Below are positions 8,592 to 16,594 of a stretch of DNA of 64,000 nucleotides, piece by piece; position 1 is the stretch's first letter, and each line of letters opens with the position of its first letter. Both the position numbers and the translations under genes were made by a program. The DNA is from Candidatus Obscuribacterales bacterium (lineage in GTDB: Bacteria; Cyanobacteriota; Vampirovibrionia; Obscuribacterales; Obscuribacteraceae). The notes beneath the pieces are model-generated. The model was given only the letters and a program-made list of their open reading frames with translations. It was not told where the DNA came from and ran no database searches. The stretch spans positions 1 through 64,000 of the forward strand of contig JAIETF010000032.1 of assembly GCA_019745415.1 (NCBI GenBank). Direction: 5' to 3'.

Positions 8592-9569
8592 TCAGGCGGC
8601 TATTGTTTCGGCTACCTGACCATACAAAATCTCAGCGATTAATTCGGGCAACTGTGAGAGTGAGGCAGCTGTCGATCTTATTTTTACTTCTCTTTCTAGG
8701 GGCGCGAAGCCGGCTTTGAGAGAGGGAATATGACTTTGTAGTTCTCGATAGCGGTGATGTTCAAGGTCGTGATTGCCCCAGTCGGCTTTGATGAAATCGA
8801 TGCTGCACTGAGCGAAAGAGCTTGCTTGTCTGCCTTTGTTCTCTCGCCAATTTTCAGCCGCCAGTCCCTCTTTGCTTTCTTTGTCGCCGACAATAATGAG
8901 CTTGTTCTCGGCATTGAGTCTTTGGGCTGCCAGTTCTACACCAGCCGAGCTTGGCTTGGCATAGGTCGAAGGAATCGCCATTTGCAGCTGTAGGTGCCTG
9001 CGATCAATGCGACTCATGCGTTCAACGATTTCGTCGTGTCTCAGTTTCAGTCCTCTTTGATAACCGCGGTTTCTAAGTTTCGGCATGTCGGTACGTATGG
9101 CTACGACTCCATCGATGAGCGGCATCAGACCAGTAAGGGCAAGTCTTTCCATAGTTATCCACTCGGGCGAGTCGGTGAGAATGACCAGCCGCAAACCGGG
9201 GAAACGCTTTCTGATGGAGGCAATGACCTCGTGCACACCCTCATAAATCTTGATTTGGCGATGAGCATGATGGAAGCTCTGCCAGAAGCGTTTTGAAGCC
9301 CTCTCTATAGACCTGTGACTGATGCTGCGATGCTTCTTTAGCTTAGAAGCAATTGCTTCAATGACATAGGCATATTCGTGCAAGGTAGTTGATTGGGCGA
9401 CATCGGCAAAGAGTTGATTGAACGAGCGATGTTCCTCCTTAAGAAGAGTCGAGACTTCCTCCGTAGCCTGCAGAATGAAGTCTGCAAACCAGGCACGCGT
9501 GTCGGTGAGAGTGTTATCCATATCAAGCAAAAGCACACTTTCTTCGTGGCGAATTTGATGGCTCTTCAT
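8592..9569 (-). CDS. HAD-superfamily hydrolase
   Basis: A 325-residue haloacid-dehalogenase-fold protein. Motif I is LLDMDNTLTDT with both Asp residues, motif II is ILTDSPEW, a Lys follows in YAKPSSAG, and motif IV is IIVGDKESKEG, so phosphatase activity is likely. A long helical cap (about residues 40-120) lies between motifs I and II. Reading is open another 56 codons upstream, but the ATG at 9569 has a near-perfect AAGGAGG seven bases upstream and starts just before motif I, so I take it as the true start. The substrate is unknown. Confidence 0.8.
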   Translation of the reverse strand: MKSHQIRHEESVLLLDMDNTLTDTRAWFADFILQATEEVSTLLKEEHRSFNQLFADVAQSTTLHEYAYVIEAIASKLKKHRSISHRSIERASKRFWQSFHHAHRQIKIYEGVHEVIASIRKRFPGLRLVILTDSPEWITMERLALTGLMPLIDGVVAIRTDMPKLRNRGYQRGLKLRHDEIVERMSRIDRRHLQLQMAIPSTYAKPSSAGVELAAQRLNAENKLIIVGDKESKEGLAAENWRENKGRQASSFAQCSIDFIKADWGNHDLEHHRYRELQSHIPSLKAGFAPLEREVKIRSTAASLSQLPELIAEILYGQVAETIAA

Positions 9570-9926
9570 CCTAACCTCCTTATGGCGCAGCAAGACGGAT
9601 CGCTCTAGGCGAACTGTTTTGCTTCCGACTTTCTCAAGGGCAGGTCTGCAAAGCGCCGGGGATACTTCGGGGTGGCGCTCCGCAGATTGTTTCAGCTCCA
9701 GCTGAATTAGATGAGCCTCATTATTGGTTCGCCTCAAGTTGATGTCAATAGGAACTCTTTTTAATCTCTCGCTGTAATCGCCGGTGGTACCATCGTCAGC
9801 CCCGTGGATAGTAGGCTTTCTACTTGGATAAAATTATGAAGGTGAAGGCAGCAAGCCGGCTCTAGTTGTGTCGGAGTTGTGGCGGAAATTGCAATTTAGG
9901 CCGCTTTTGCTATTGCTGGTGGGACA
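9570..9926. other. Intergenic, 357 bp
   Basis: Between the HAD start and the end of the Gly/Cys-rich protein gene. An in-frame open stretch runs to 9737 but lacks a start signal. No RNA gene, repeat or clear terminator seen. It presumably holds the HAD promoter. Confidence 0.5.
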
Positions 9927-10247
9927 TTAGTCGCCACCGCCGCAGCCACCACCGCCGCAGCTGCTGCCGCCGCAAGAACTGCCGCCGCCGCAGCTGCTAC
10001 CGCCACCGGAACCGCCGCCACTGTGGTCGCTTTTAGAGCTTGTACTGTCCGAGTCGAAGAGTGCGCCAAATAGGCCGTCCGAACTATCTACTGAATTTTT
10101 TCTGGAGCTTGACGCTGAAGCGCGGTTTGAGAAGCGACTGGCGGAGCGGCTTCTGCTGCGATTTTTAGCAAAGAGCCTGAAAAGGACGATGACTAGAAGA
10201 AGTAAAGCAATGACTGTAATGATTGTGAATGTGGCGAGCATGGTCAT
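9927..10247 (-). CDS. Small single-pass membrane protein with Gly/Cys-rich tail
   Basis: 106 residues. One strongly hydrophobic helix (about 5-26, rich in Ile/Leu/Val) is followed by a basic Arg/Ser stretch (about 29-50), so by the positive-inside rule the tail should face the cytoplasm. The last 35 residues are GGGSSCGGG-type repeats with five Cys and an Asp end. Glycine/serine tails of this kind occur on several bacterial membrane proteins, but the regular Cys spacing suggests metal binding or disulfide cross-linking. Start ATG at 10247 has GGAG six bases upstream. It is the last gene of a three-gene run with the two genes that follow at 10262 and 10679. Function unknown. Confidence 0.65.
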   Translation of the reverse strand: MTMLATFTIITVIALLLLVIVLFRLFAKNRSRSRSASRFSNRASASSSRKNSVDSSDGLFGALFDSDSTSSKSDHSGGGSGGGSSCGGGSSCGGSSCGGGGCGGGD

Positions 10248-10261
10248 GGGTGGCTCCGTGA

Positions 10262-10606
10262 TTATTTGTTTTCGTCTGAAAAGGCTGAGGTCAGGTCGAG
10301 CAAGTCCAGAACTATTGCCGCAACCGGTCCTTTGCAGTCGGTCACTCTTAGGTATTCAAAACAGATGCTGCGTGCCCCGCTTAGGTCAAGCGCCCGTCCC
10401 TCGTTGAGGTTGTTACTGATTCTCGGCAGTTTTAGGCAGATTTGCTCAATTGGTAAGACTGCACGGTAGAGTCCGACATAATAGCCGGCGTCGAAGCAGT
10501 GAGTGCTGTTGCCGCTTTCCTCCAGAGATTTAAGGCTTTCAGCTAGTACTTTTAGTGCTGGTGCGTTTGCCTCGATGGCGATGGGGTTGATCTTGCTATC
10601 TGTCAT
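10262..10606 (-). CDS. Hypothetical protein, 114 residues
   Basis: A soluble protein without signal peptide or membrane segment, with evenly spaced Cys (CFDAGYY, ICLKLPR, ICFEYL, DCKGP). I do not recognise a family. The ATG at 10606 is preceded by AAAGG. The gene sits 14 bp before the Gly/Cys-rich membrane protein gene and 72 bp after the DUF502 gene, all on the minus strand, so co-transcription is likely. Confidence 0.6.
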   Translation of the reverse strand: MTDSKINPIAIEANAPALKVLAESLKSLEESGNSTHCFDAGYYVGLYRAVLPIEQICLKLPRISNNLNEGRALDLSGARSICFEYLRVTDCKGPVAAIVLDLLDLTSAFSDENK

Positions 10607-10678
10607 TTAAAACCTTTTGATAAATTGAAATGTTGACTGAGGTGTTTTTGAAAATTTCTATGTCCTATCGCTAGGTTG

Positions 10679-11317
10679 TTAGGACTTTTTTGTCTGGCTC
10701 AGAGGCAGAGAGGCTGGTGCCGCTATGCCCAAAGTCATGCACATTTGCAGAGCTTGGTCGATGGTGAGGTCGGTCTCTATTACTTCTTCCTTTGGGAAGT
10801 AGACCTCAAGTCCGCTAATCGGATTTGGTGGAGTGGGAATCATGACCACGACAAAGACTTGTTGCGAGACCGAGTCGACTATTTCATTGGTGACGAAAGC
10901 AATCGTCTTGCCTTTGCCGGCAGTAAAGGGCACCATCACAACCCGTTTGAAGCTCTGCTTATGGTCTGAGTTGGCCACCATGTCAATGCCTTTGCGCAGC
11001 GAACCATAAATCTGACCTAGTCCACGTATGTTGTAGATGCGGGCTTCCAGCCAGTTGAAGAAGAGGCGTCCTAGTTTCCATGAAACCAGCAGACTTATGG
11101 AGTAAAGCAGCAAGAGCATGAAAGTGAGGCTCAAAATAGGGCTATGCAATGGCACCGGGGCGCTGGGGAAGATTCTCGACCAGACGGCGGCAACGATACT
11201 GCCGAACCAGCCGTCGGCGATACTGAGAGCCAGATTGAAACCGTATATGATGGCGGCAAACGGAAAGAACAAGCCGGCACCGCGGAGAATGTGGGTTTTG
11301 ATATTGTCGAAGTTCAT
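10679..11317 (-). CDS. DUF502-family membrane protein
   Basis: 212 residues with two N-terminal membrane helices (about 14-45 and 60-82), then a soluble domain with GLGQIYGSLRK, VVMVPFTAGKGKTIAFVT, VVVMIPTPPNPISGLEV and FPKEEVIETDLTIDQAL. The PTPPNPISG segment and the following Pro-Lys-Glu-(Asp/Glu)-Val-Ile-Glu pattern are typical of DUF502, a family of inner-membrane proteins of unknown function common in Gram-negative bacteria and plant COV-like proteins. Ends with a Lys-Lys-Ser tail. First gene of a probable three-gene unit. Confidence 0.8.
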   Translation of the reverse strand: MNFDNIKTHILRGAGLFFPFAAIIYGFNLALSIADGWFGSIVAAVWSRIFPSAPVPLHSPILSLTFMLLLLYSISLLVSWKLGRLFFNWLEARIYNIRGLGQIYGSLRKGIDMVANSDHKQSFKRVVMVPFTAGKGKTIAFVTNEIVDSVSQQVFVVVMIPTPPNPISGLEVYFPKEEVIETDLTIDQALQMCMTLGIAAPASLPLSQTKKS

Positions 11318-11802
11318 AGTTTTCTTGAGTCTGATTGGCAGTTTGATGTGGTTTTACTGTTTCTGCGCAGAATCTCTTCCACTGGAAAGTAGAAGTTTTG
11401 TTTGGTAAAGCTCGACTGTAGCTATTTAGAAAAGTTTGTGATTGGCTTGGGTTGACGGAGAAACAGATATTTTCATTTGACTATGTTCTTGAATATGGCT
11501 GCAATAGGCGTTCTCGCCCTAAGTATTTCTTAGTGATTGCGCTATCGAGCTTCTGGTTTCGCTTTACAAGATATTGAAAGTAGAGAAGGCAACTGTTTCT
11601 CTTTCAATCATGCGTCAAAGAGGCTGTTTATAGCTTCACGCCGATTAAATTGTCTCTCTGCGGACGGTGGAGTCGGCCTTTTCTCTCGACAGATCTAGAT
11701 CTGTTTTGCTATTTGGTTCGCTAAGATGAGAGCCAGCAGAAACTTTCATGGGTATATCTTTCTCGGGAATATCTTTTGAGTAAGACGCGAAGGAGGCTGA
11801 TT
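11318..11802. other. Intergenic, 485 bp between divergent genes
   Basis: Separates the minus-strand DUF502 gene from the plus-strand gene at 11803, so it should contain both promoters. I see no RNA gene or long repeat in it. Confidence 0.5.
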
Positions 11803-12549
11803 TTGAGTAGGAGACCTACTAGGAGTGCGGCTGTAGGCAATGAGACGAAAGTTCCTATCAACTTGAGCGCTCTCAAAAAGCACAAAGCCAGGTTTCTTAA
11901 GTTTTTTCCCGAAGCTTTTGCAGATGAGCGCTATATAGCTTGGGAGCGGACATATAAATGGAAAGCGCATGAGCTCTTTATGGAGCATTTGAGCAAGAAC
12001 AAGTTTCAAGCGCTATTGCGTGGCGGTGAGTTTAGCGAGATCGCCAATAGAGCTTTGCAGGTGGAAGGAAAGACTAACTTCATTTTTTCTTTTCAGAAAA
12101 TGGCCCTTAGAGATGGCGTAAGAAGCTCGAGAGGGGCTCAATTATTTGCCGAAGGTCTCTATACACTCCTCTATACCAAGGCGCCTCTGCCTGAGCGTTT
12201 CGCTCAGTGGATTGTGGCGCTCTCTGAGATGCCGGTGCGTCAATCGCGCATTCTATCTTGGCCGGTAGCTACTTTCTTTCCCTTCATCGCCCAACCGCAG
12301 AATTTCATAATACTCAAACCTACAGCAATGAAAGCAGCTGCCCTCGCCCTCGATTTCGATCTCGACTATAACGCCTCTGTCAATTTCACCACCTATGATA
12401 GTCTTTTGACTTTTTCCGGCTTAGTATCTAATGCCATTGCCGATTTGCAGCCCAAAGACTTTCACGACATACAAAGTTTTCTCTGGACCATTGGTTCGGC
12501 AGAGTATGAAAGGTTGGAAGAAGAGTTGAAAGAAGAGGGACTCTGGTAG
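11803..12549 (+). CDS. Hypothetical protein, about 248 residues
   Basis: A soluble basic-to-neutral protein; no signal peptide, no recognised motif. Helical N-terminus rich in Lys and Phe (HKARFLKFFPEAF), a central hydrophobic block with RILSWPVATFFPFIAQPQ, and an acidic end. The frame opens at a TTG at 11776, but a second TTG at 11803 has AGGAGG seven bases upstream, so I start there. It stands alone on its strand. The text WPVATFFPFIAQP followed by ILKPTAMKAAA suggests a conserved core, but I cannot name the family. Confidence 0.65.
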   Translation: MSRRPTRSAAVGNETKVPINLSALKKHKARFLKFFPEAFADERYIAWERTYKWKAHELFMEHLSKNKFQALLRGGEFSEIANRALQVEGKTNFIFSFQKMALRDGVRSSRGAQLFAEGLYTLLYTKAPLPERFAQWIVALSEMPVRQSRILSWPVATFFPFIAQPQNFIILKPTAMKAAALALDFDLDYNASVNFTTYDSLLTFSGLVSNAIADLQPKDFHDIQSFLWTIGSAEYERLEEELKEEGLW

Positions 12550-12565
12550 CATGGATAAATAGATA

Positions 12566-12610
12566 AATTGATAGTATTAAAAGAAATAGTAGAAATTCTC
12601 GTTTTTTTTA
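12566..12610. other. Copy of a recurrent terminator-flanking AT-rich element
   Basis: Lies just downstream, on the minus strand, of the hairpin at 12625-12652. Read on the minus strand it contains CTACTAT and AATACTAT cores after an A-tract. Compare the copies at 71-110, 27927-27957, 35983-36020, 48184-48225, 50180-50216, 56900-56940, 58143-58186, 58399-58436 and 63781-63822. Confidence 0.35.
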
Positions 12611-12624
12611 CTCTGCCTTTAGGG

Positions 12625-12652
12625 AAAGAGGAACTCGCCGGAGTTCCTCTTT
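12625..12652. terminator. Bidirectional terminator between convergent genes
   Basis: A perfect 12-bp stem AAAGAGGAACTC/GAGTTCCTCTTT with a GCCG loop, between the plus gene ending at 12549 and the minus gene ending at 12745. Confidence 0.6.
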
Positions 12653-12744
12653 AGCGAATTTGCTTTATCTCATTATCTTTGTTCCCAGCAGATTTGTTCC
12701 CTGTAGAGAGACTCGCTGTCCTGCTTGGTTTCAACGCGCCTATA

Positions 12745-13098
12745 TTAGCCTGGTAAAGTCAGTCTGACGAAAACTTTGGCGAAAACTTCGCCCGCCTGAC
12801 CGCGCAGCGCAGGTGACTCTAGAGAAAGCTGAACAAATGGGCGCACCACGTCATAATTGCAGCTCTTTAGGGACTCTTGCAGCAGATTTTTGATTTGATC
12901 GCTATCTAAGGTTGTCTTTTCCACCACTTCTCTATTGTTATCCTTGGTGGTGAGTTCCATTCTCAGGTGCTGTTTGCGTTGACCTCTTTGAATGAATATC
13001 GGTTGTTCCAGCATCTCGATTTTGCGCTCTGCTAGTGCTCTCGCGAGCAGGGCGACGGTCTGGTTGCGATCTAGATCAATTGTGGCATTAAGGTTCAT
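12745..13098 (-). CDS. Hypothetical protein, 117 residues
   Basis: Soluble, mixed alpha/beta composition with no signal peptide. It begins MNLNATIDLDRNQTVALLAR and ends in a beta-rich VFVRLTLPG. No family recognised. The ATG at 13098 lacks a convincing ribosome binding site (the leader is C-rich). It lies downstream of the repeat-protein gene on the same strand but beyond that gene's terminator hairpin (13131-13172), so it may have its own promoter. Confidence 0.55.
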   Translation of the reverse strand: MNLNATIDLDRNQTVALLARALAERKIEMLEQPIFIQRGQRKQHLRMELTTKDNNREVVEKTTLDSDQIKNLLQESLKSCNYDVVRPFVQLSLESPALRGQAGEVFAKVFVRLTLPG

Positions 13099-13130
13099 CG
13101 GGGGCTTCTATGTGGTTTAAAGATAAAAAT

Positions 13131-13172
13131 GCGAACCGGATAGTACATGCAGAACATGACCATCCGGCTCGC
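13131..13172 (-). terminator. Intrinsic terminator of the curlin-like repeat gene
   Basis: GCGAACCGGAT pairs with ATCCGGCTCGC (one G-U/A-C irregularity), and on the minus strand the hairpin is followed by a CATTTTTATC tract. Confidence 0.65.
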
Positions 13173-13207
13173 TATTAGTTATTTAGAACTAGCGACTAAT
13201 CCAGAAC

Positions 13208-13843
13208 TTAGTGGCTGATTTGGATGCTCTCTTGAATTTGCAGAGAGCTGTTGTTTGCGCCAGATTGGAAGTTGAATTGACTGCCGTTGTAGGTGTTGCG
13301 TGTACCAGATTGGAAGTTGAACTGACCTTGTTCGGCCTGATTGTTATGACCGAACTGTTGATTCCATTGACCCTGGCTGGCGTCGTTGATATGACCGAAT
13401 TGCTTATTCCATTGACCTTGGCTGGCGTCGTTCAGATGACCAAATTGATTATTCCACTGACCCTGCGTAGCGTCGTTGAAGCGCCCGCTCTGTTGGTTCC
13501 ATTGACCTTGAGTAGCGTCGTTCAGATGACCAAATTGCTTATTCCATTGACCCTGACCGGCGTCGTTGAAGCGCCCGCTCTGTTGGTTCCATTGACCCTG
13601 CGTAGCGTCGTTCAGATGGCCAAATTGCTTATTCCATTGACCCTGACTGGCATCATTGAAGCCGCCAAGCTGCTGAGTCTTCTGGGCCTGTGATGCGTCG
13701 TTGAAGCCGCCAGTCTGGCGGTTGAACTGCGACTGATCAACAAAGTTGGCTCCCGGCAGCTGCCAAGCAAGGCTTGGAACGGCTACGAAAGCCAGAGTGA
13801 AAGCGATTACTTGGATCAGGGCGGTTCTGGTGGTCTTTTTCAT
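13208..13843 (-). CDS. Secreted protein with eleven 15-residue curlin-like repeats
   Basis: 211 residues. A signal peptide (MKKTTRTALIQ, hydrophobic core, cleavage probably after VPSLA) is followed by eleven tandem 15-residue units with consensus WNxQxGxxNDAxQGQ. Each unit contains QxGxxNxA followed three residues later by Gln, which is the repeat signature of curlin subunits such as CsgA and CsgB (QxGxxNxAx3Q), although the period here is 15 rather than about 22 residues. An extracellular beta-solenoid or functional amyloid is the obvious guess. I chose ATG 13843 for its AGG site and signal peptide; the frame is open further upstream. It follows an Asn/Gln-rich secreted protein gene by 92 bp. 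No csgG, csgE or csgF homologue is visible in the window. Confidence 0.8.
   Translation of the reverse strand: MKKTTRTALIQVIAFTLAFVAVPSLAWQLPGANFVDQSQFNRQTGGFNDASQAQKTQQLGGFNDASQGQWNKQFGHLNDATQGQWNQQSGRFNDAGQGQWNKQFGHLNDATQGQWNQQSGRFNDATQGQWNNQFGHLNDASQGQWNKQFGHINDASQGQWNQQFGHNNQAEQGQFNFQSGTRNTYNGSQFNFQSGANNSSLQIQESIQISH
13240..13735. repeat. Coding 45-bp tandem repeats
   Basis: About eleven 45-bp units inside the repeat-protein gene, centred on CCATTGACCCTG-like blocks on the plus strand. Copies differ mostly at the variable third of the unit (HLNDAT or RFNDAT), and near-identical pairs alternate, suggesting duplication of a 90-bp double unit. Confidence 0.85.
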
Positions 13844-13935
13844 ATTGTGCCTATTTATTTGGTTGTTTAGTGGAGAGCTTCTTAGCTCAATTGTTTGAAC
13901 TGCAAACGATTCTAGATGGACTTTACCGATCAATT

Positions 13936-14646
13936 TTATTGATCGGCTCTCTGTAAGGTTTGCGACGTGATTGGCGCGGTGCCGTAGGTCTTTCCGTAGT
14001 TCTGAGCCAGTTCTACAGCCAGGGGGGCGCCTTTCAGTTGGATGATGCACTGATCGAGGGCTTCGATGGCGCGGTTAAGGATGCGATATCCGGTCTGATT
14101 GAGCTGATTGTTCTGTGCTAGAACCGTACCGGTTTGCACCAGGGTGTTGGCTACACCGCAGGTCAGCTGAATCTGTTGTTGCATGCGGCAAGGCATGCTT
14201 TCAGGAGCATGTGAATAACCGATGCCGCCTAAATAAGTAAAGAGTGAGAAACCGTCGGCGGTGCCGGCGCAGTCGCCGCTGCGAAAGGCATTGGCCGGAG
14301 GTCCGAAGGTGGTGTAAGACTTGTTCGTTACTCGATCATGACTGTCAACGTTCAATGCTCCACCGTTGGCAAGGTTCTGTTGCATCTGATTTTGTTCTTG
14401 TCCCTGCCCCAACTGGGGGGCGGCGATGGCGGTGTTATGACTATCGTTGATTTGGCGTTGCTCTTGCCCCAGCTGTCCATTCATCTGGCTGATGTTGGTG
14501 TTTGCGCTCTGATTGCTTACGCCGCCTGTAGGCGGTGTATAGCTGTCGTATCCACCTGCCGAGGCAGGGTTAGCGCAAGTAGCGGAGATGACCAAGATTG
14601 CGCTAAGAGCAAGGCTGCCTAAGCCGGTATTCAACTTGTTTTTCAT
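13936..14646 (-). CDS. Secreted Asn/Gln-rich protein, probable partner of the repeat protein
   Basis: 236 residues with a clear signal peptide (MKNKLNTGLGSLAL, cleavage near ANPASA). The mature N-terminal half is rich in Asn, Gln and Gly (SQMNGQLGQEQRQIND, QLGQGQEQNQMQQN). The C-terminal half is a helical domain with four Cys (GDCAG, MPCRM, LTCGV, DQCII) that could form two disulfides. ATG 14646 is preceded by AGGACA. The gene is upstream of and on the same strand as the curlin-like repeat gene, so the pair probably makes one extracellular structure. No homologue recognised. Confidence 0.7.
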   Translation of the reverse strand: MKNKLNTGLGSLALSAILVISATCANPASAGGYDSYTPPTGGVSNQSANTNISQMNGQLGQEQRQINDSHNTAIAAPQLGQGQEQNQMQQNLANGGALNVDSHDRVTNKSYTTFGPPANAFRSGDCAGTADGFSLFTYLGGIGYSHAPESMPCRMQQQIQLTCGVANTLVQTGTVLAQNNQLNQTGYRILNRAIEALDQCIIQLKGAPLAVELAQNYGKTYGTAPITSQTLQRADQ

Positions 14647-15114
14647 ATTTGTCCTGAAGTTATTGAGTTGGATTCTATCTGTATTTGTTGCAACGACTGA
14701 GTCGCTGTGAAGTCCATTTCAAGAGATTGATTTGCTAATGCTTTAGCGCTTTGGCGGTGGTTCTCGGATGCAGGTGGAAAAACAGATAGTGCTTAAGTTC
14801 TAGCGTCAAGGCGGAATGAATCACCAACTAATTTGAAGCAAGATGAAGAACTGTGCGATTTGGTTCGGGCTACTGAAATGGTCATTTTTGCTCGTTTGGG
14901 CTGCTTTCCTTGAGGGTTTTGTCGTTTCTTTGGTACAGAGATCAAGGCAAAGATCGGCTGGTTGCACTTTCACTGTCTCTAGTCTCGGGCTTGATATTGT
15001 CTGCAGAAGTAAAGCTTTGCTTCATCAGTTAGTGAAGCTAAAGCAAGAAGCCACGCTTGCTGCGTGGCTTCTTCTAATTCGAGGTTTGGGTTTGTTCAGA
15101 TGTTAGTTCACATT
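14647..15114. other. Intergenic, 468 bp
   Basis: Holds the promoter of the secreted pair and, at its right end, the terminator of the LysM gene. An 87-codon plus-strand frame at 14843-15106 runs through that terminator and is not credible as a gene. Confidence 0.5.
15045..15073 (-). terminator. Hairpin after the LysM protein gene
   Basis: A perfect 12-bp stem AAGAAGCCACGC/GCGTGGCTTCTT with a 5-base loop, 42 bp past the LysM gene's stop; TTCTTGCTTT follows on the minus strand. Confidence 0.55.
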
Positions 15115-15996
15115 TTAGTTCACATCTAAAACTAGAGCTCCGTTCCAGGCTTCCACATCGCCGCCGTAGTTTGCCACTCTGGAGCCATGCAACGCCTTTA
15201 CTTTCGACCCTTTGAGCGCAAGCACAAAGGAACCGTTTTGTGCCATTACTTCTGAGCCTTCATGGGCTATTACTTTTGCGCTCGCTGCAGCTTTTACTTT
15301 CTGGCATTCACCGGCATGGGTGGTTTTGCCTGCTGGTGCTTGCTGCCAGTCGAGAGATGCGCAGTACTCTTGTCTGGCCAAACGTTTTTCTTCTTCGCTC
15401 GGTTCAGCCTTCACCTGCAAAATTTGACCTTCAAAAATGGGATGTCCGGCTCCAGCAATAGATGGATAGCGTTCCTTGTTCAATGCCACTATCTCTTTGA
15501 CCTTTGACTTTACTTCGGCATCAGAAATCGGATTTTCAGCCACACTGGCTGCGTACTCCTTTTCCAGGCTCAGTTTGGCAATACGCCAGAGGCTATCACC
15601 CCGGTCGACGCATACTATGCGATCCAGGCGGTCCATGGTCTCTTTATGATTTGCTTCCAGTGGGGATTGTTTCACAGAGATCTGATAAGAGTCCTCGAAC
15701 AGTTTCTGATTGACTGTTTCATCGCCTCTTTCCGTGCTGGTTTCTTGGTATTCTAAAGTCTTGCCCACAGCAGTAAACCTCCGTGCTATGCCAGTACTAC
15801 TGTATGACAGGTTGTGCGGTTTGCTCAGGCCGTTTTCGAATTGTTTGGGGAGACTCTTTATCTTGTCCTTTAAATACTTGCTGCACCCTTGCTTTAGTGA
15901 TCTTCCGTATTCACATTGCTGTGCTGCTTTTGCTTCGGCTTTTATTACTTCTGAGCACGAATCGTACGGGTAAAGACTGTGATGAAGAGTGCGCAA
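15115..15996 (-). CDS. LysM-domain protein with C-terminal SxVxAxxG repeats
   Basis: Up to 293 residues. The middle (about 130-200) resembles a LysM domain: RGDSLWRIAKLSL, an Asn/Lys-rich helix, then GHPIFEGQILQV, which would bind peptidoglycan. The last 60 residues are seven units of eight residues with the pattern S-x-V-x-A-x-x-G, which could wind into a small beta-helix. The N-terminal third is Lys/Glu-rich with six Cys. The frame begins with TTG at 15996, overlapping the preceding membrane gene by 52 bp, and no ribosome binding site is clear, so the start is uncertain. No signal peptide is seen with this start. Confidence 0.6.
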   Translation of the reverse strand: MRTLHHSLYPYDSCSEVIKAEAKAAQQCEYGRSLKQGCSKYLKDKIKSLPKQFENGLSKPHNLSYSSTGIARRFTAVGKTLEYQETSTERGDETVNQKLFEDSYQISVKQSPLEANHKETMDRLDRIVCVDRGDSLWRIAKLSLEKEYAASVAENPISDAEVKSKVKEIVALNKERYPSIAGAGHPIFEGQILQVKAEPSEEEKRLARQEYCASLDWQQAPAGKTTHAGECQKVKAAASAKVIAHEGSEVMAQNGSFVLALKGSKVKALHGSRVANYGGDVEAWNGALVLDVN

Positions 15997-16355
15997 GCAA
16001 AAATTATAATTAGGGCAGCCATAATGATCATGCCGGCATGAATTGGGTTTTGGCTAAGTAAATTGAGGAAATGCTTTTGTATGTTGCCGATTTCGAGCGG
16101 CGAAAACCAGGAGTAGATCCAGACGGCGATACTCAGTGCTGTGGTTAAGAGGGCACTAACGCCAAGAGGGTTGGTAAAGAGGAAGCTGGTCAAAAGTGAG
16201 ACATTATGCAGATTTTCGTGCATCAATAAGTCTCTTTCGCGACTTGCAGCCGGCCTGTAGAGAGGTTGCTGATCATACTTGATCAAGCCTGGCTTGAGGC
16301 TCGACTCAAGCTTCTTATAGTTTTTCTCGAAGCTAAGGTCGTCGTCTTCGTACAT
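15945..16355 (-). CDS. Two-helix membrane protein, 136 residues
   Basis: A charged cytoplasmic-type N-terminus (MYEDDDLSFEKNYKKLE) followed by two hydrophobic helices (about 60-85 and 107-129) and a basic end. No family recognised. Its 3' end overlaps the open frame of the LysM gene, so the two are probably co-transcribed. The ribosome binding site AGGGTG lies inside an inverted repeat (16362-16391). Confidence 0.55.
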   Translation of the reverse strand: MYEDDDLSFEKNYKKLESSLKPGLIKYDQQPLYRPAASRERDLLMHENLHNVSLLTSFLFTNPLGVSALLTTALSIAVWIYSWFSPLEIGNIQKHFLNLLSQNPIHAGMIIMAALIIIFACALFITVFTRTIRAQK

Positions 16356-16361
16356 AGTCCA

Positions 16362-16391
16362 TCACCCTAAAGAGACTTACCCCTTAGGGTG
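16362..16391 (-). promoter_or_regulatory. Leader hairpin that would mask the ribosome binding site
   Basis: CACCCTAA pairs with TTAGGGTG across a 14-base loop, directly before the start codon at 16355. On the minus strand the arm nearest the start contains AGGGTG, the only purine-rich ribosome-site candidate. Confidence 0.4.
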
Positions 16392-16594
16392 AATATTTAT
16401 GCGTTCTAATCTCTGTCTAGCTTCAACTTTTGAGCGTGAAGAGGCGTTAAGCAGACGATTCTTTAGCCGCCTGATGAAAGTGCCAATTGGCGCAGGCTAG
16501 CTCCCTTTGTCAAGAGATTAGGCCCGTTGACTGTTCCAATTGGCTCGGTTCTTTTCAAGGCATGCAGTAAAATAATCTATTCAGGATTTCTTTT

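Noticed and set aside
13240-13735. CRISPR array
   Set aside because: The 45-bp repeats have no unique spacers and translate into a signal-peptide protein.
14843-15106. 87-codon plus frame
   Set aside because: Runs through the terminator hairpin at 15045 and has no ribosome site.
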